A DNA stretch of 64,000 bases from Gammaproteobacteria bacterium (GTDB lineage: Bacteria > Pseudomonadota > Gammaproteobacteria > Steroidobacterales > Steroidobacteraceae). The notes under the pieces were generated by a model, which was not told the DNA's origin, made no database searches, and saw only the letters and a program-made list of their open reading frames with translations. Where the stretch lies: positions 248,001-312,000 of the forward strand of contig JAGWWY010000001.1 in the NCBI GenBank assembly GCA_018970145.1, written 5' to 3'. Both the position numbers and the translations under genes were made by a program. Below, piece by piece: positions 1-9,567 of the stretch. Each line of letters opens with the position of its first letter. Within the stretch, counting starts at the first letter, position 1.

Positions 1-2
1 CC

Positions 3-164
3 GATCCGCAATGGCTCGCCGGTCTAACGGCGTTGGGGCACGACACCAGCCGCAGTCGCGGTGGTGAAGGTTCCGGTCTGCACGCGGTGCGGCGCTTGTC
101 CGACGGTCGGTTGGTTGGGGCGGCTGATACGCGCCGCGAAGGCAAGGTGGGCATGATTCCGTAG
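3..164 (+). CDS. ggt: gamma-glutamyltransferase, C-terminal fragment (partial)
   Basis: An open frame enters from the left edge and stops at a TAG at 162-164. It encodes about 53 residues. The segment GEGSGLHAVRRL followed by GRLVGAADTRREGKV is the usual tail of the small subunit of gamma-glutamyltranspeptidases, periplasmic N-terminal-nucleophile hydrolases that transfer or hydrolyse gamma-glutamyl groups. The catalytic threonine and most of the protein lie outside the window, so activity cannot be judged. The next gene starts 37 bases downstream on the same strand. Confidence 0.75.
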   Translation, partial: DPQWLAGLTALGHDTSRSRGGEGSGLHAVRRLSDGRLVGAADTRREGKVGMIP

Positions 165-201
165 ATTGTTTTTTGATCATGCAGTCAACGGGGGTTCGCG
201 C

Positions 202-1086
202 ATGAGTTCTGCTCTCTACCGCAAGCCGGTCGTCGGTTTGCTCGGGCTGATGGTCGGTTTTCTGACGCAGCCACTCGGGCACACCGTCTACAAAGTGATG
301 GAGGCCGTCTTCACGGAGGGCGTATACGTCGCCGCGGTCCTCGTCGGCATCGTAGGTTTCGTACTCGTTTGGCTCGGTCTAAAACAGGATGAGCTGCCGG
401 CGACGTGGATGGGCATGCTGGGCGGCTGGCTAATCTGGATTGGTTGGTTCGAATACGCCTTCAAGTATTTTTCGGTGCTCTATGCGGTGCCCGCTTTTCC
501 CGTGGAAGTCGACGGCTATGCGGCCGCGCCGCAGGCCAACATGTTGCAGGCCACGGTGACCATCATGTTCGCGATCTTGCTGCTTTACGGCGTGTTCAAC
601 CTGCAAACGAAGTGTAACTTCATGCGCTTCTTCCATCGTAATTTGCGTTTTTCACCGGGCATGCCGACGCCGAATAATCAGAGGAGCTTTGCGCGCATCA
701 CGGCGATGGAAGTCATCTTCGTCACCTGGTTCTGTTATCAGTTCTGGCTCTATGTCATTTATTTCGGCACACGCGGCACGGGTGTCCAGATCGTGATGGC
801 GACCTATGTACTTTGGAGCATTTGGGCGGCATACCTCGTCTACAAGGCGGCGCAGCAAGTGCGCATGGCACCGGCCTTGCGCTACGGGGTGGGAGCGGGA
901 ATCGTGTTGTGGGGCTCGGCTGAAATGCCCGCACACTTCGGCGCCTATCGCGAGTATTGGCTCTATCCGCTCGAGTATCCGATTTTCAACGCGATGCTGA
1001 GCACCATCTTCGTGGCAGGGATCATCGCGATCGCGCGCCGTCCGTTGCCTCAGTCGACAGCCAAGTCGGCGGGTCTCAAGACTTGA
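202..1086 (+). CDS. polytopic membrane protein of unknown function
   Basis: A protein of 294 residues with about seven hydrophobic segments and short loops, so an inner-membrane protein. I do not recognise the family. The loop between the fourth and fifth segments is basic and contains a PTPNNQRSF stretch. An in-frame ATG 36 bases upstream exists, but the residues it would add look like leader sequence, so I chose the ATG at 202. The 3' end overlaps the convergent SDR gene by 37 bases. Transporter or sensor roles are possible, but nothing in the sequence decides. Confidence 0.6.
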   Translation: MSSALYRKPVVGLLGLMVGFLTQPLGHTVYKVMEAVFTEGVYVAAVLVGIVGFVLVWLGLKQDELPATWMGMLGGWLIWIGWFEYAFKYFSVLYAVPAFPVEVDGYAAAPQANMLQATVTIMFAILLLYGVFNLQTKCNFMRFFHRNLRFSPGMPTPNNQRSFARITAMEVIFVTWFCYQFWLYVIYFGTRGTGVQIVMATYVLWSIWAAYLVYKAAQQVRMAPALRYGVGAGIVLWGSAEMPAHFGAYREYWLYPLEYPIFNAMLSTIFVAGIIAIARRPLPQSTAKSAGLKT

Positions 1087-1877
1087 CGTCGGCGGAATAG
1101 CGATCCGAGGAAGCGGCGGGCGGCTTTGCCGCTCGTTAGCCAAGCGATACGGGCGCCGTTAACCGGCATGCGCAAGATTTGCTCCACCAGCCATGGCGAG
1201 ACGGTCTCGACACGATCGGCCAAGATTTCATAGATCTTGCGAGTCCGCTCGAACTCGGTCGATCCTGCAACCCCCATGTCGCGCTTGAGCAAGTCCGTGA
1301 TGACGATGCCCGGGCTCAGATAGCACACTTTGACTGGGCTCGATGGCATTTCCTTGAGCAGTGCTTGGTTGAAGTAGGTCAGCGCAAACTTGCTGGCACC
1401 GTAGAGTGACATCCCAGGTCGTGACATCCCGTTGGATCCGAAGCCTTCCATGTTGTAGATCGTGCCGCCTTCTGCCTGTTGCGACATACCGTTCAGTGCC
1501 ACTTGAGTGGCCTGCATAACGCCGGTGAGATTGGTCTGCTGCACGGCGACGATATCCCGGGAGTGGAGATCGCCGGCTCGCTGGCGCGGATGTGATATGC
1601 CGGCGTTGTTGATCCAGATATCGACTTTGCCGAAGCGGTCGACGCTACGCTGCCACAACGCCTCGATGTCGCCACGACAAGCGACATCGCAGCCCACGCC
1701 GACGAGGCGGCTTTCCCCGCTGGCGGATCGCTGTAACTCGCGAGCTACCGTCTCGGCAACCTCGTGCGAGCGGCCTGAGATGACGACATGGTGACCGCGT
1801 TGGGCGAATTCGAGCGCCATGCCTTTGCCGATGCCGCGAGTGCTGCCGGTGATGACGATCACGAGAGGTTTTGTCAT
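1050..1877 (-). CDS. short-chain dehydrogenase/reductase (SDR)
   Basis: A protein of 275 residues of the classical SDR family, with the nucleotide-binding TGSTRGIG motif near the N-terminus, NNAG in the middle and the catalytic YGASK. It should be a cytoplasmic NAD(P)-dependent oxidoreductase. The start at 1877 puts the beta-alpha-beta fold directly at the N-terminus; an upstream ATG at 1901 would add eight unneeded residues. It is divergent from, and resembles, the SDR at 2014-2856. Both share a C-terminal stretch of the form (S/T)PW(L/I)V followed by a W-L-T-(S/T)-G segment, which suggests a duplication. The substrate cannot be inferred. Confidence 0.8.
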   Translation of the reverse strand: MTKPLVIVITGSTRGIGKGMALEFAQRGHHVVISGRSHEVAETVARELQRSASGESRLVGVGCDVACRGDIEALWQRSVDRFGKVDIWINNAGISHPRQRAGDLHSRDIVAVQQTNLTGVMQATQVALNGMSQQAEGGTIYNMEGFGSNGMSRPGMSLYGASKFALTYFNQALLKEMPSSPVKVCYLSPGIVITDLLKRDMGVAGSTEFERTRKIYEILADRVETVSPWLVEQILRMPVNGARIAWLTSGKAARRFLGSLFRRRQVLRPADLAVD

Positions 1878-2013
1878 AACGAGACAAGCTGCCTTCGCCA
1901 CGTCGGGGCGCCAAGCGGCGCGCTGTTTGCGTCCAAGGCGTGGTCAGCCTCGGGGCGTTCCGGTATCGCGTGGCGCGCACCAGTATTCTTTGCGTATGTC
2001 TTGGGGAGACTCC

Positions 2014-2856
2014 ATGAATAGAGTGGCGATCGTGACCGGTGGCACGCAAGGGCTTGGGTTTGGCTACGTTCGCGAGCTGCAGAGGCGAGGGGTACGGGTC
2101 GTGCTGACGGGGCGAACTGCCGCGGGCGTGAGTGCGGCCGTTGAGCGATTGGTCGTGGAGTTTCCGGATGCGGCAGAGCGGCTAGCCGGTTGCGTCTGCG
2201 AGATCGCCGATCTCGATTCAGTACAGTCGGCTTGGGATTTCGGGGTCGAGCGCTTCGGCTCGATCGATATCTGGCTGAACAACGCGGGGTTCGCGCGTAC
2301 CGGTGTCGCCTTTCTCGATACGAGCGCGGAGGAGATCGAGTCGATGGTTTCCGCCAATGTCGTCGGTTCGATGAACGCGGCGCAGGTTGCCATCGCCGGC
2401 TTTCGACGCCAAGGCTCTGTCGGCAAGTTGTATCTGACGCTCGGGGGTGGCGGGGCGACGGGCCGGGTCGTACCGGGGATGTCCGTCTATTCGACCACCA
2501 AGCGTGCGGTCAAATATTTTGCCGATACTTTGGTCAAGGAACGTAAAGAGGCTGGCGATGGCATTCTGATCGGCACCATCAGTCCCGGTGTGAATGTCAC
2601 TGAAGGACTGTTACGCGAGATGCAGCGCGTGCCCGAGTCGCGGCGCGCACTCGCGATGAGGCAACTGAACTTTGTCGGTGAACACGTCGAAACGACGACA
2701 CCGTGGATCGTCGACCGGGTTCTGTCCGATACGCGTCAGGGGAACAACATCACGTGGCTGACGACCGGCCGTATGCTCGGTCGGGGTCTGTCCACGCTGC
2801 TGGGTCAAAAGCGCGATGTCATTTCGCGATATGAGTCACGAAGGGGTACGACATGA
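2014..2856 (+). CDS. short-chain dehydrogenase/reductase (SDR), paralogue of the divergent neighbour
   Basis: A protein of 280 residues with TGGTQGLG at the N-terminus, NNAG and a YSTTK active site. The ATG at 2014 is preceded by GGGGAG at 2003-2008, which decides the start against several upstream in-frame ATGs. The stop overlaps the next start (ATGA at 2853-2856), so it is translationally coupled to the beta-propeller gene. It is divergent from the related SDR, with 136 bases between the starts. It is probably an NAD(P)-dependent oxidoreductase of a lipophilic alcohol or ketone; the substrate is unknown. Confidence 0.8.
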   Translation: MNRVAIVTGGTQGLGFGYVRELQRRGVRVVLTGRTAAGVSAAVERLVVEFPDAAERLAGCVCEIADLDSVQSAWDFGVERFGSIDIWLNNAGFARTGVAFLDTSAEEIESMVSANVVGSMNAAQVAIAGFRRQGSVGKLYLTLGGGGATGRVVPGMSVYSTTKRAVKYFADTLVKERKEAGDGILIGTISPGVNVTEGLLREMQRVPESRRALAMRQLNFVGEHVETTTPWIVDRVLSDTRQGNNITWLTTGRMLGRGLSTLLGQKRDVISRYESRRGTT

Positions 2857-3797
2857 GTGCGGACGGTTTCAGTGCGTGGACTGCTGGGGATGTATTCGTC
2901 GCCGCGACCGAATTGAATAATCCGGACGATGATCACGCCGGACGCGGCCGCCTCTTGCAATACGATGCCGCGCTCAATCTGAGGGGCACTCTGTATATCG
3001 AACAGACGACGCATTTGCTTGGCGGGCTCAAGTTCGATCCCAACGGGGTCTTGTGGGCGTTCGACAGTCAAGGCTTCCGGGTGCTCAACATCCATCGTGA
3101 CGGGCGGGTCGTCCTGCGTAACGAGTTTGGTAGCCGGTCGTATTCGCACGTGCATTTCTGCCGCGACGGTTCGTTGTTGTTGAGTGAGCACGTGGTGGGT
3201 GATGCGGTACGTCCCGAGATGCAAGCGCGGATGAAAACCCGGCTGTCCTTCATGCCCGGCACAACCCGCTTGGGTGACGGGCACGTTTGGCGATTTTCGC
3301 CGGCAGGCCAATTACTCGCCGAATATGCGACCGCGACGCATGGTGGCATGGGTGGGTTTCTCGGTGTGACGATGTCGTCACTGTCGCCGGATGAACAGAC
3401 GCTGGTCTACTGCTCCGAGACTGGACCTCGGCTCATGCGCTATGACCTTGTCCAGGATCGCCAGCTGCCGGATCTTCAAAGTTTCGAGCCTCCTTTTCCG
3501 CCTGGGCCGCCGCCGATGTTCTTCGGAATGCAGCACGCGATCGATGGCACGCTGTATGTGCTACGCGGCGCTGGAATCGAAGTTGTGGATGAGCACGGAA
3601 AAACTCAGCGCTCGATTCCGCTGCCCGGGTTCGGTTGGGCGCTGATGGATTTGATGACCGATGGCGAGCACTGCCTCGTGGCGAACTTCTTCACGGGCGA
3701 GGTCGCTCGCATCCATCTCGCCTCGGGTGACAAACAGGCGAGCGTGACCGCCGGCCTACCGAAGTCGGTGGCGGGATTGGCTGAGTATCGCGGCTAA
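2853..3797 (+). CDS. beta-propeller protein, SMP-30/NHL-like
   Basis: A protein of 314 residues without an obvious signal peptide. Recurring strands of the form (G)xLxxFDxxGxxL, such as LKFDPNGVLWAFD and VWRFSPAGQLLAEY, suggest a six-bladed propeller like gluconolactonase/SMP-30 or NHL proteins. It starts inside the stop codon of the SDR gene, so the two are co-translated and probably act on the same substrate class, perhaps as dehydrogenase plus lactonase. That pairing is inference. The gene ends three bases before the convergent ABC permease gene. Confidence 0.55.
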   Translation: MSADGFSAWTAGDVFVAATELNNPDDDHAGRGRLLQYDAALNLRGTLYIEQTTHLLGGLKFDPNGVLWAFDSQGFRVLNIHRDGRVVLRNEFGSRSYSHVHFCRDGSLLLSEHVVGDAVRPEMQARMKTRLSFMPGTTRLGDGHVWRFSPAGQLLAEYATATHGGMGGFLGVTMSSLSPDEQTLVYCSETGPRLMRYDLVQDRQLPDLQSFEPPFPPGPPPMFFGMQHAIDGTLYVLRGAGIEVVDEHGKTQRSIPLPGFGWALMDLMTDGEHCLVANFFTGEVARIHLASGDKQASVTAGLPKSVAGLAEYRG

Positions 3798-3800
3798 CGC

Positions 3801-5021
3801 TTACTCGTAGCGCAGTGCTTCGATCGGATCGAGACTCGCCGCTTTCGAGGCCGGTGCGATCCCGAACACGACTCCGACCAGTGCAGAAAATCCGGCGGCG
3901 GCGAGCATGACCCACACGGGTACGTGCGCCGGTGGGAAGTTAGGTATCAGCGAGGCGATACCCATGCCGGCGAGCAAGCCGAGCACGATGCCAACCAAAC
4001 CGCCGAGCAACGACAGCAAGGCCGCCTCGAGCAAGAACTGAATCAAGATGTCGCGACGAGTCGCGCCGAGTGCCTTCAAGATTCCAATTTCGCGAGTGCG
4101 CTCGGTTACCGACACCAACATAATGTTCATGATGCCGATACCGCCGACGAGCAGCGAGATTCCGACGATGCCCGCGAGCACTGCTGTTGCCGTCGCGGTG
4201 ATCTGGTTGAACTGTTTGATGAAAGAGTCGGCCGCCTTGATCTCGAAATCGGGCTCGGCATTCGGAGCGAGTTTGCGTGACAAGCGAACGGCCCGGTTGG
4301 CGCGTTCGCGCACTTGCGCAAGCTCTGCGAGATTCTCGACGGTGAACGACACTTCCATAAATGGTCGCTCGAATGTTCCCGTCAGTGAACGCGCGACCGA
4401 GAAGGGGATGAAGACACGATTGTCCTGACTGAAACCGAAGATTTCGCCGCGCTTCTCGAGCAGGCCAACGACGCGGAACCACTCGCGCCCGATCAGCAAA
4501 TATTCGCCGACCGGATTTTTGGGCATTCGCAACTCGTCGCGAACGTCGACGCCGATGACCACGATACGACGTCCATTGCGATCATCGCTAGCCGTGATGT
4601 AACGGCCGATACTCGCATCAACGCCGAGCACGTCTTGAGATTCTTCGGTCGCACCGAGAATTTGCGGAGTCGTCGTTCTGCCGCGATAGGCGGCACCACC
4701 GAGTTGTGGAACGATGATCGGCGCAACCCGTGAGATACCGGGCACGCGGTAACGTAGTGTTTCGACATCATCGAAGGTGATGCGATTGATCCGACCGGTG
4801 CGGAAATTCTCCTGCTCGTTGATGGCATCGAGTGTGAGTGTGTTACTGCCGAGATCGGAAAATTGGTTGCTGATGGAGTCCGAAAAGCCTTGCAGCACCG
4901 AGACCACCGCGATGACGGCCATGGTGCCGATCAGGATGCCAAGCGTGGTGAGGAAGCTGCGCAGACGATGCGCGTTCAGACTAGCGAGGGCAGCGGAGAA
5001 AGCTTCGGCAAGCAGATTCAT
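3801..5021 (-). CDS. MacB-type ABC transporter permease
   Basis: A protein of 406 residues with one N-terminal membrane helix, a large periplasmic MacB_PCD domain (about residues 45-240) and a C-terminal FtsX domain with three helices, including the conserved [20 protein letters not shown] stretch. The ATPase is a separate gene, as in the MacB-like exporters of many Proteobacteria. It overlaps the upstream ATPase gene by four bases (ATGA). Together with the ATPase and the adaptor it should form a tripartite efflux pump for a peptide, macrolide or lipid-like molecule. Confidence 0.88.
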   Translation of the reverse strand: MNLLAEAFSAALASLNAHRLRSFLTTLGILIGTMAVIAVVSVLQGFSDSISNQFSDLGSNTLTLDAINEQENFRTGRINRITFDDVETLRYRVPGISRVAPIIVPQLGGAAYRGRTTTPQILGATEESQDVLGVDASIGRYITASDDRNGRRIVVIGVDVRDELRMPKNPVGEYLLIGREWFRVVGLLEKRGEIFGFSQDNRVFIPFSVARSLTGTFERPFMEVSFTVENLAELAQVRERANRAVRLSRKLAPNAEPDFEIKAADSFIKQFNQITATATAVLAGIVGISLLVGGIGIMNIMLVSVTERTREIGILKALGATRRDILIQFLLEAALLSLLGGLVGIVLGLLAGMGIASLIPNFPPAHVPVWVMLAAAGFSALVGVVFGIAPASKAASLDPIEALRYE

Positions 5022-5707
5022 GCGGCACGCGGGGGGTTGAGTGAATCTTCGACGACCAAGCCGTCACGCACGCGGATGGTCCGCTGGCAGTGGGCTGCGA
5101 TGTCAGGTTCGTGGGTCACGACGACGACAGTTTGCCCTTGCGAATGCAGCGCATCGAACAGCGCCATGATCTCGCGTGAGGTACGCGAGTCGAGGTTGCC
5201 GGTCGGCTCGTCGGCCAGCAGTAGCGACGGCTCTCCGACGAGTGCACGGGCGACGGCGACGCGTTGTCGTTGACCACCGGATAGCTGGTTCGGCCGATGA
5301 TCGAGGCGATCGCCGAGACCGACTTTCTCGAGGGCGTGCGCAGCGCGCTCGCGACGTTCCGCAGGCGGCATCCGTCGATAGACGAGCGGCTGCATCACGT
5401 TTTGCAGCGCCGTTTGACGCGGCAGCAAGTGGAAGCTCTGAAAAATGAACCCAATCTCGCGATTACGCACGATGGCGAGCTCATCATCGCGTAGCGACGA
5501 CGTATCGCGACCGTTCAATATGTATTGTCCTGCGCTCGGCGAATCCAGGCAGCCGATGATGTTCATCAAGGTCGACTTGCCCGACCCTGATGGTCCGATC
5601 AACGCGACGTATTCGTTACGTCCGATGAAAAGATCCACGCCCGCCAAAGCCAGCACAGTCTCCTCGCCGAGAACGTATTTTTTGACGATGCCCCGCAGCT
5701 CGATCAT
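5018..5707 (-). CDS. ABC transporter ATPase, MacB/LolD type
   Basis: A protein of 229 residues with a complete set of motifs: Walker [10 protein letters not shown] (residues 38-46), signature LSGGQRQR, Walker [13 protein letters not shown] and the H-loop in VVVTHE. The length is normal for the LolD/MacB ATPase family, which powers mechanotransmission by FtsX-type permeases. It lies between adaptor and permease genes with four-base overlaps on both sides, so the three are one transcription and translation unit. Confidence 0.92.
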   Translation of the reverse strand: MIELRGIVKKYVLGEETVLALAGVDLFIGRNEYVALIGPSGSGKSTLMNIIGCLDSPSAGQYILNGRDTSSLRDDELAIVRNREIGFIFQSFHLLPRQTALQNVMQPLVYRRMPPAERRERAAHALEKVGLGDRLDHRPNQLSGGQRQRVAVARALVGEPSLLLADEPTGNLDSRTSREIMALFDALHSQGQTVVVVTHEPDIAAHCQRTIRVRDGLVVEDSLNPPRAA

Positions 5708-6909
5708 TCGTCGTCGCCGTCCGCGCCTTCTTCGTTGTTGACGGGCTTGTTCTTGCGCTCGGTGACGGTATCTCCGTCGCGCAGACGGCGGAGAGTTTTG
5801 GCAGGCCCGGAGATCACTCGGTCCGTGACAGCGATACCGGAGTCGATGGCTTCCCAGCGATCATCGGAGAGACCGGTGGTAATCGCTCGCTTGCGAGCTT
5901 TGCCTCCATCGTCAACCCACACGAATTTTTTGACGACATTTTTCTCAGGGGTTTCGGTGACGACCGCTTCGACCGGCACCGACAATTGTTTGCGACCGTC
6001 TCCCAAAAAGATGATTGCGCGTGCGCTCATTCCCGATCGCAACTGCAGCGCGCCCGGCGCTTCGATCGCCAGCGTCACTTTATACGATCGACCTTGACCC
6101 TCCACGGTGGGTGTCAGGGCGATACGCTCGACTTTGCCGACGAGCGCCGTGTCGGGATACGCGGCCGCAAAGACGTCGGCACGTTGGCCGAGTGTGATCT
6201 TCGCAACGTCCGCCTCGTCGACCTTCACTTCGGCTTGGATCGCCGAGACATCGGCGATCTTCATCAACTGCGCCCCGGCGAGCGAGGCAGTCGATGGAAT
6301 GGCGACCTCACCGGCTTTGATGGGTAAGGAGACGATACGGCCGCTGATCGGCGCGCGGATTTCGGTTTTGGATCGCTGCTCGCGCGCATCGCTCAGCACG
6401 GCGAGCGAGCGTTGCAAGGCTTCCTCGGAACTGCGCAGGTCGGCCTCGGCGACGACAAACTGGTTCCGGTCCTCATCGAGTCGGTTTTGGTCGATCAGTT
6501 TCGCTGTCGCCAATTTTTGACTGCGCTCGTATTGCTGCTTTCGCAACGCGACGACTGCGCGCTGCCGGTCGATATTGATCCGGTTCTGGCGAACACTCGC
6601 TTCTTCACGCGCAATGATTGCGTTGTAGGTTTCAGGATCCAGTCGCAGCAACAGCTGGCCCTCTTGTACGGTGTCGCCCTCCTGTACCGCGATGCTGCGA
6701 ACTCGTGCTGTCACCTCTGCGGTGAGGTTTACTTCGACCTTGAAGGCTAGGGTTCCGGAGGCCAAGATGCTCGGTTTCACCTCCTGTTCCGCCGCGACGA
6801 TGACGTCCACGGGAGTGCCGGATTTTCCGGAAAATCGCTTGACCGTCAGGGGTACCGCGATCGCAAGAACGATAAGTCCGGCTGCTAGCCAACGTTTGTC
6901 GAGTTTCAT
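5704..6909 (-). CDS. MacA-like periplasmic adaptor (membrane fusion protein)
   Basis: A protein of 401 residues with an N-terminal membrane anchor (about residues 8-25), a lipoyl half-motif, a long coiled-coil hairpin (about residues 95-190), a second lipoyl half with IRAPISGRI, and beta-barrel domains. The acidic C-terminal tail is rich in E, D and N. This is the HlyD/RND adaptor architecture. It is first in the MacAB-like operon. No outer-membrane TolC gene is adjacent, so the pump presumably shares a TolC encoded elsewhere. Confidence 0.88.
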   Translation of the reverse strand: MKLDKRWLAAGLIVLAIAVPLTVKRFSGKSGTPVDVIVAAEQEVKPSILASGTLAFKVEVNLTAEVTARVRSIAVQEGDTVQEGQLLLRLDPETYNAIIAREEASVRQNRINIDRQRAVVALRKQQYERSQKLATAKLIDQNRLDEDRNQFVVAEADLRSSEEALQRSLAVLSDAREQRSKTEIRAPISGRIVSLPIKAGEVAIPSTASLAGAQLMKIADVSAIQAEVKVDEADVAKITLGQRADVFAAAYPDTALVGKVERIALTPTVEGQGRSYKVTLAIEAPGALQLRSGMSARAIIFLGDGRKQLSVPVEAVVTETPEKNVVKKFVWVDDGGKARKRAITTGLSDDRWEAIDSGIAVTDRVISGPAKTLRRLRDGDTVTERKNKPVNNEEGADGDDE

Positions 6910-6927
6910 TGAGTTGATTTCCAGAGG

Positions 6928-7614
6928 TTAGGCGAGCAGCGCCTTGATAATCATGAAGCCAAAGATTCCGACGCTCGGAGCGGCGGCAAGGACCACGGGT
7001 GTGATCCAACTGTCCGCGCGAGTCCACGACTTCCAACCAACGGCGCCAAGCCACACGGTCCAGAAGGCTAGGAAAGTGAAGGAGGTCGCGAAGGATTTCC
7101 AGGGGCTGTCCGCGTCGAGTTGGATCAAGAGCGGGTCGAGTGTCGTGATCGACAGGCTCTCGAGCGGCGTTTGCGGCTCCATCCCGATCGTCCCCACGAT
7201 GATGAGGATCGAGTTGATCAGGGTTGGCATCGACGACCACGCCGCGAGGGCGAGACCCTGTTTGTAACTGATGGTCAGCGCCGTCAGCTTGCCCGCGAAC
7301 CAGAAATAGCCGCCATAGGCGAGCAGTATCAACAGCAGCACCACGCCGCTGCTCAAGGTGGCGCTCCATAATATGAAGCCGCCTCCGGTGTTCGAGTCTC
7401 GGATGGACTTCAGTTGCGCCTCGGAGATGTCGGGGTTCGATTGCAGGACACTGCGCTCGAGGAACCACGCGGCATCAACTGCACTGAAATACAGAAACGT
7501 TCCGATCATACTGGCGATGCAAAGCAGCACCATGGGCAGCAGCCAGGTCGGCCTCTCCTGAAGGCGTTGCAGCACCGGTGCGGGTTGCAGAAAAATATCG
7601 ATTAGGTCTTTCAC
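6928..7614 (-). CDS. YIP1-family membrane protein
   Basis: A protein of 228 residues with about five membrane helices. The N-terminus (IFLQPAPVLQRLQERPTWLLP) has the short amphipathic lead and PxxLP turn common to bacterial YIP1 domain proteins. It sits 18 bases upstream of the adaptor gene and probably belongs to the same operon; such proteins are often found beside MacAB-like pumps, but their role is not known. The start at 7614 lies downstream of a large inverted repeat at 7656-7679 that could control the operon. Confidence 0.7.
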   Translation of the reverse strand: MKDLIDIFLQPAPVLQRLQERPTWLLPMVLLCIASMIGTFLYFSAVDAAWFLERSVLQSNPDISEAQLKSIRDSNTGGGFILWSATLSSGVVLLLILLAYGGYFWFAGKLTALTISYKQGLALAAWSSMPTLINSILIIVGTIGMEPQTPLESLSITTLDPLLIQLDADSPWKSFATSFTFLAFWTVWLGAVGWKSWTRADSWITPVVLAAAPSVGIFGFMIIKALLA

Positions 7615-7655
7615 GGGCCGCAGGTCCTCGGGTGTTCGACGCTCGTCTCGGGTTA

Positions 7656-7679
7656 GGTGTTATATTTAAATACAACACC
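7656..7679. promoter_or_regulatory. 24-bp inverted repeat between divergent genes (candidate operator)
   Basis: The arms GGTGTT (7656-7661) and AACACC (7674-7679) flank the self-complementary core TATTTAAATA (7663-7672). Only one position pair (7662/7673) breaks the symmetry. It lies between the leftward YIP1/MacAB-like operon and the rightward lipoprotein gene. The A/T-rich core also resembles a -10 element, as expected for a repressor site over divergent promoters. Confidence 0.55.
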
Positions 7680-7758
7680 ATAACGGCTGCAAGGGGTTTC
7701 GCGCTCGGCGAACTTCATTCGTGGCGGTCAGTCTGACGAAGTATCGGAGGTTCGGATC

Positions 7759-8169
7759 ATGAAAAAGTTCCTGTTCGCGCTGTTTTCGGCCGTCACGTTC
7801 AGTGCCTGTTCGTCCGGGTTATTGAGGTCTGACGGACCGCGACTCGACTACATCAACTACGCGGGCGATCCGGTGAGCGACATCGTCGTCATGCGGGGTA
7901 TCGATTCCTGGACGCCCGTGTCGCGCGATCAGCTCGTCATCTGGACAGGCATCAATGAGGCCTACTTGCTGCGCGTCTGGGATACCTGCCCGGATCTCAC
8001 GTTCGCCAACTCGATCCAAGTCACGCAGACGGGGTACACGATCAACAAGTTCGAGAAGGTGATCGCGGGACGGGATAGCTGTCCCATCCTCGAGATTCGG
8101 CCCCTTGATGTGAAGCAGCTGAAGGCCGATCGCAAGGCTGCCAAGGATCGCGATCAGCCGAAGCCCTGA
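7759..8169 (+). CDS. small lipoprotein, DUF6491-like
   Basis: A protein of 136 residues with a lipoprotein signal peptide: KK, a hydrophobic stretch and lipobox FSAC, with Cys17 as acylation site. The body resembles the DUF6491 proteins of Gammaproteobacteria, including DYINYAG, the W-T-P-V turn and paired cysteines in DTCPDL and RDSCPI that could form a disulfide. The C-terminus is highly charged. It lies downstream of the 7656-7679 palindrome. Function is unknown; envelope localisation is the only firm statement. Confidence 0.65.
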   Translation: MKKFLFALFSAVTFSACSSGLLRSDGPRLDYINYAGDPVSDIVVMRGIDSWTPVSRDQLVIWTGINEAYLLRVWDTCPDLTFANSIQVTQTGYTINKFEKVIAGRDSCPILEIRPLDVKQLKADRKAAKDRDQPKP

Positions 8170-8198
8170 TCGGCTGATGATCAGGCGATAATGCGGGT

Positions 8199-9056
8199 GT
8201 GAATTCCGCTGTATTGACCGAAGTCGATTGGCAAAACACCTTGGCTACCGTTCGCGGTATCGCAAGGTCTGCCGGTGAGGCCATCATCGAGGTTTACCGA
8301 CGGCTCGAGCAGCCCGGCGCCGTCGCGATCGACCGCAAGGCAGACGCCTCGCCGCTCACCGAGGCCGATCTTGCCGCACATCGCATCATCGTTGAGGGCT
8401 TGCAGTCGCTGACACCCGAGTGGCCGGTGTTGTCTGAGGAGGCGGCCGATGTGCCGCTGGCCGAGAGACGTGCCTGGTCGCGTTTTTGGTTGGTCGACCC
8501 GCTCGATGGCACCAAAGAATTTCTCTCTCGTAACGGCGAGTTCACGGTCAATATCGCGCTCATCGACAATTACCGTCCCGTGCTCGGGGTGGTGCACGTC
8601 CCGGTCACCGGTGTCGATTATTTTGGTCTCGCGGATGTGGGTGCGTGGAAAGCCACGACTCCGACGGAGTCTGCGCGTATCCAGATCGCACCGCGCTCAC
8701 GGATACCCATTCGCGTGGTCGGCAGTCGATCTCACGCGGGCGCGCGGCTCGCTGCAGCCTTGCAAGCGCTCGGCCCACACGAACTGGTGAGCATGGGCAG
8801 CTCATTGAAATTTTGCGTGCTCGCCGAGGGCGATGCGGATATCTATCCGCGCATCGGTCCGACCTCGGAGTGGGATACGGCCGCGGCCCACGCGATCGTT
8901 CAGGGCGCCGGGGGCGATGTGTTGCGGCTCGATGGCTCACCGCTCGAATACAACCGCGGCAGTGGCTGGTTGAATCCCGACTTCATCGCCATCGGACCCC
9001 GCGATCACGACTGGATACGTCTCTTCAGCGGAGTATCGTCAACTCATGATCTATGA
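8199..9056 (+). CDS. cysQ: 3'(2'),5'-bisphosphate nucleotidase CysQ
   Basis: A protein of 285 residues of the inositol monophosphatase superfamily. The metal-binding motif WLVDPLDGTKEF and the second motif GPTSEWDTAAAHAI are typical of CysQ, which dephosphorylates PAP from sulfate assimilation to AMP. An E-E pair for magnesium binding precedes (LSEEAADVP). The start is a GTG at 8199, 30 bases after the lipoprotein gene. It overlaps the next gene by 11 bases, so the two are likely co-transcribed. Confidence 0.9.
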   Translation: MNSAVLTEVDWQNTLATVRGIARSAGEAIIEVYRRLEQPGAVAIDRKADASPLTEADLAAHRIIVEGLQSLTPEWPVLSEEAADVPLAERRAWSRFWLVDPLDGTKEFLSRNGEFTVNIALIDNYRPVLGVVHVPVTGVDYFGLADVGAWKATTPTESARIQIAPRSRIPIRVVGSRSHAGARLAAALQALGPHELVSMGSSLKFCVLAEGDADIYPRIGPTSEWDTAAAHAIVQGAGGDVLRLDGSPLEYNRGSGWLNPDFIAIGPRDHDWIRLFSGVSSTHDL

Positions 9057-9567
9057 ATTCGACGGCCATCGTCCTGACATCGCTGCAGGCGTGTATGTCG
9101 CACCGAGCGCCGATCTTATCGGGCGAGTACGCCTCGCGCCGGGCGCGAGCGTCTGGTTTGGTGCAGTGCTGCGCGGTGATACCGACTGGATCGAGATTGG
9201 TGAGAACAGCAACGTGCAGGATGGCACCGTGATGCACACCGATCCCGGCGTGGTGCTGCGCATCGGCGCCAACGTCACGATCGGGCACCGCGCATTTTTG
9301 CACGGTTGCACGATCGGTGACGGCAGTTTGATTGCCAACGGTGCGATGGTGCTGGACCGCGCGGTGATCGGCCGCGATTGTGTCGTGGCGGCCGGCGCGC
9401 TGGTGCCGCCTGACAAGGTCATCCCCGACGGCAGTGTCGTGATGGGTTCTCCCGGCAAAATCGTACGGGAGGTGGGCGAGCGTGAGCGCGCGTTGATCCG
9501 GCGTTCCGTCGAGAACTATCGTCATCGAGCCCAACGCTATCTTGTGAATCTACGCGCCTTGAGCTGA
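9046..9567 (+). CDS. gamma-class carbonic anhydrase-like hexapeptide protein (YrdA type)
   Basis: A protein of 173 residues built of left-handed beta-helix hexapeptide repeats (for example V-L-R-I-G-A-N-V-T-I). The expected zinc histidines are present in MHTDPG and GHRAFLHGC. This is the YrdA/CaiE-like branch of gamma carbonic anhydrases, trimeric and cytoplasmic. Whether it hydrates CO2 is uncertain, since many family members are inactive until oxidised. It overlaps cysQ at the 5' end and the convergent hydrolase gene by 18 bases at the 3' end. Confidence 0.85.
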   Translation: MIYEFDGHRPDIAAGVYVAPSADLIGRVRLAPGASVWFGAVLRGDTDWIEIGENSNVQDGTVMHTDPGVVLRIGANVTIGHRAFLHGCTIGDGSLIANGAMVLDRAVIGRDCVVAAGALVPPDKVIPDGSVVMGSPGKIVREVGERERALIRRSVENYRHRAQRYLVNLRALS

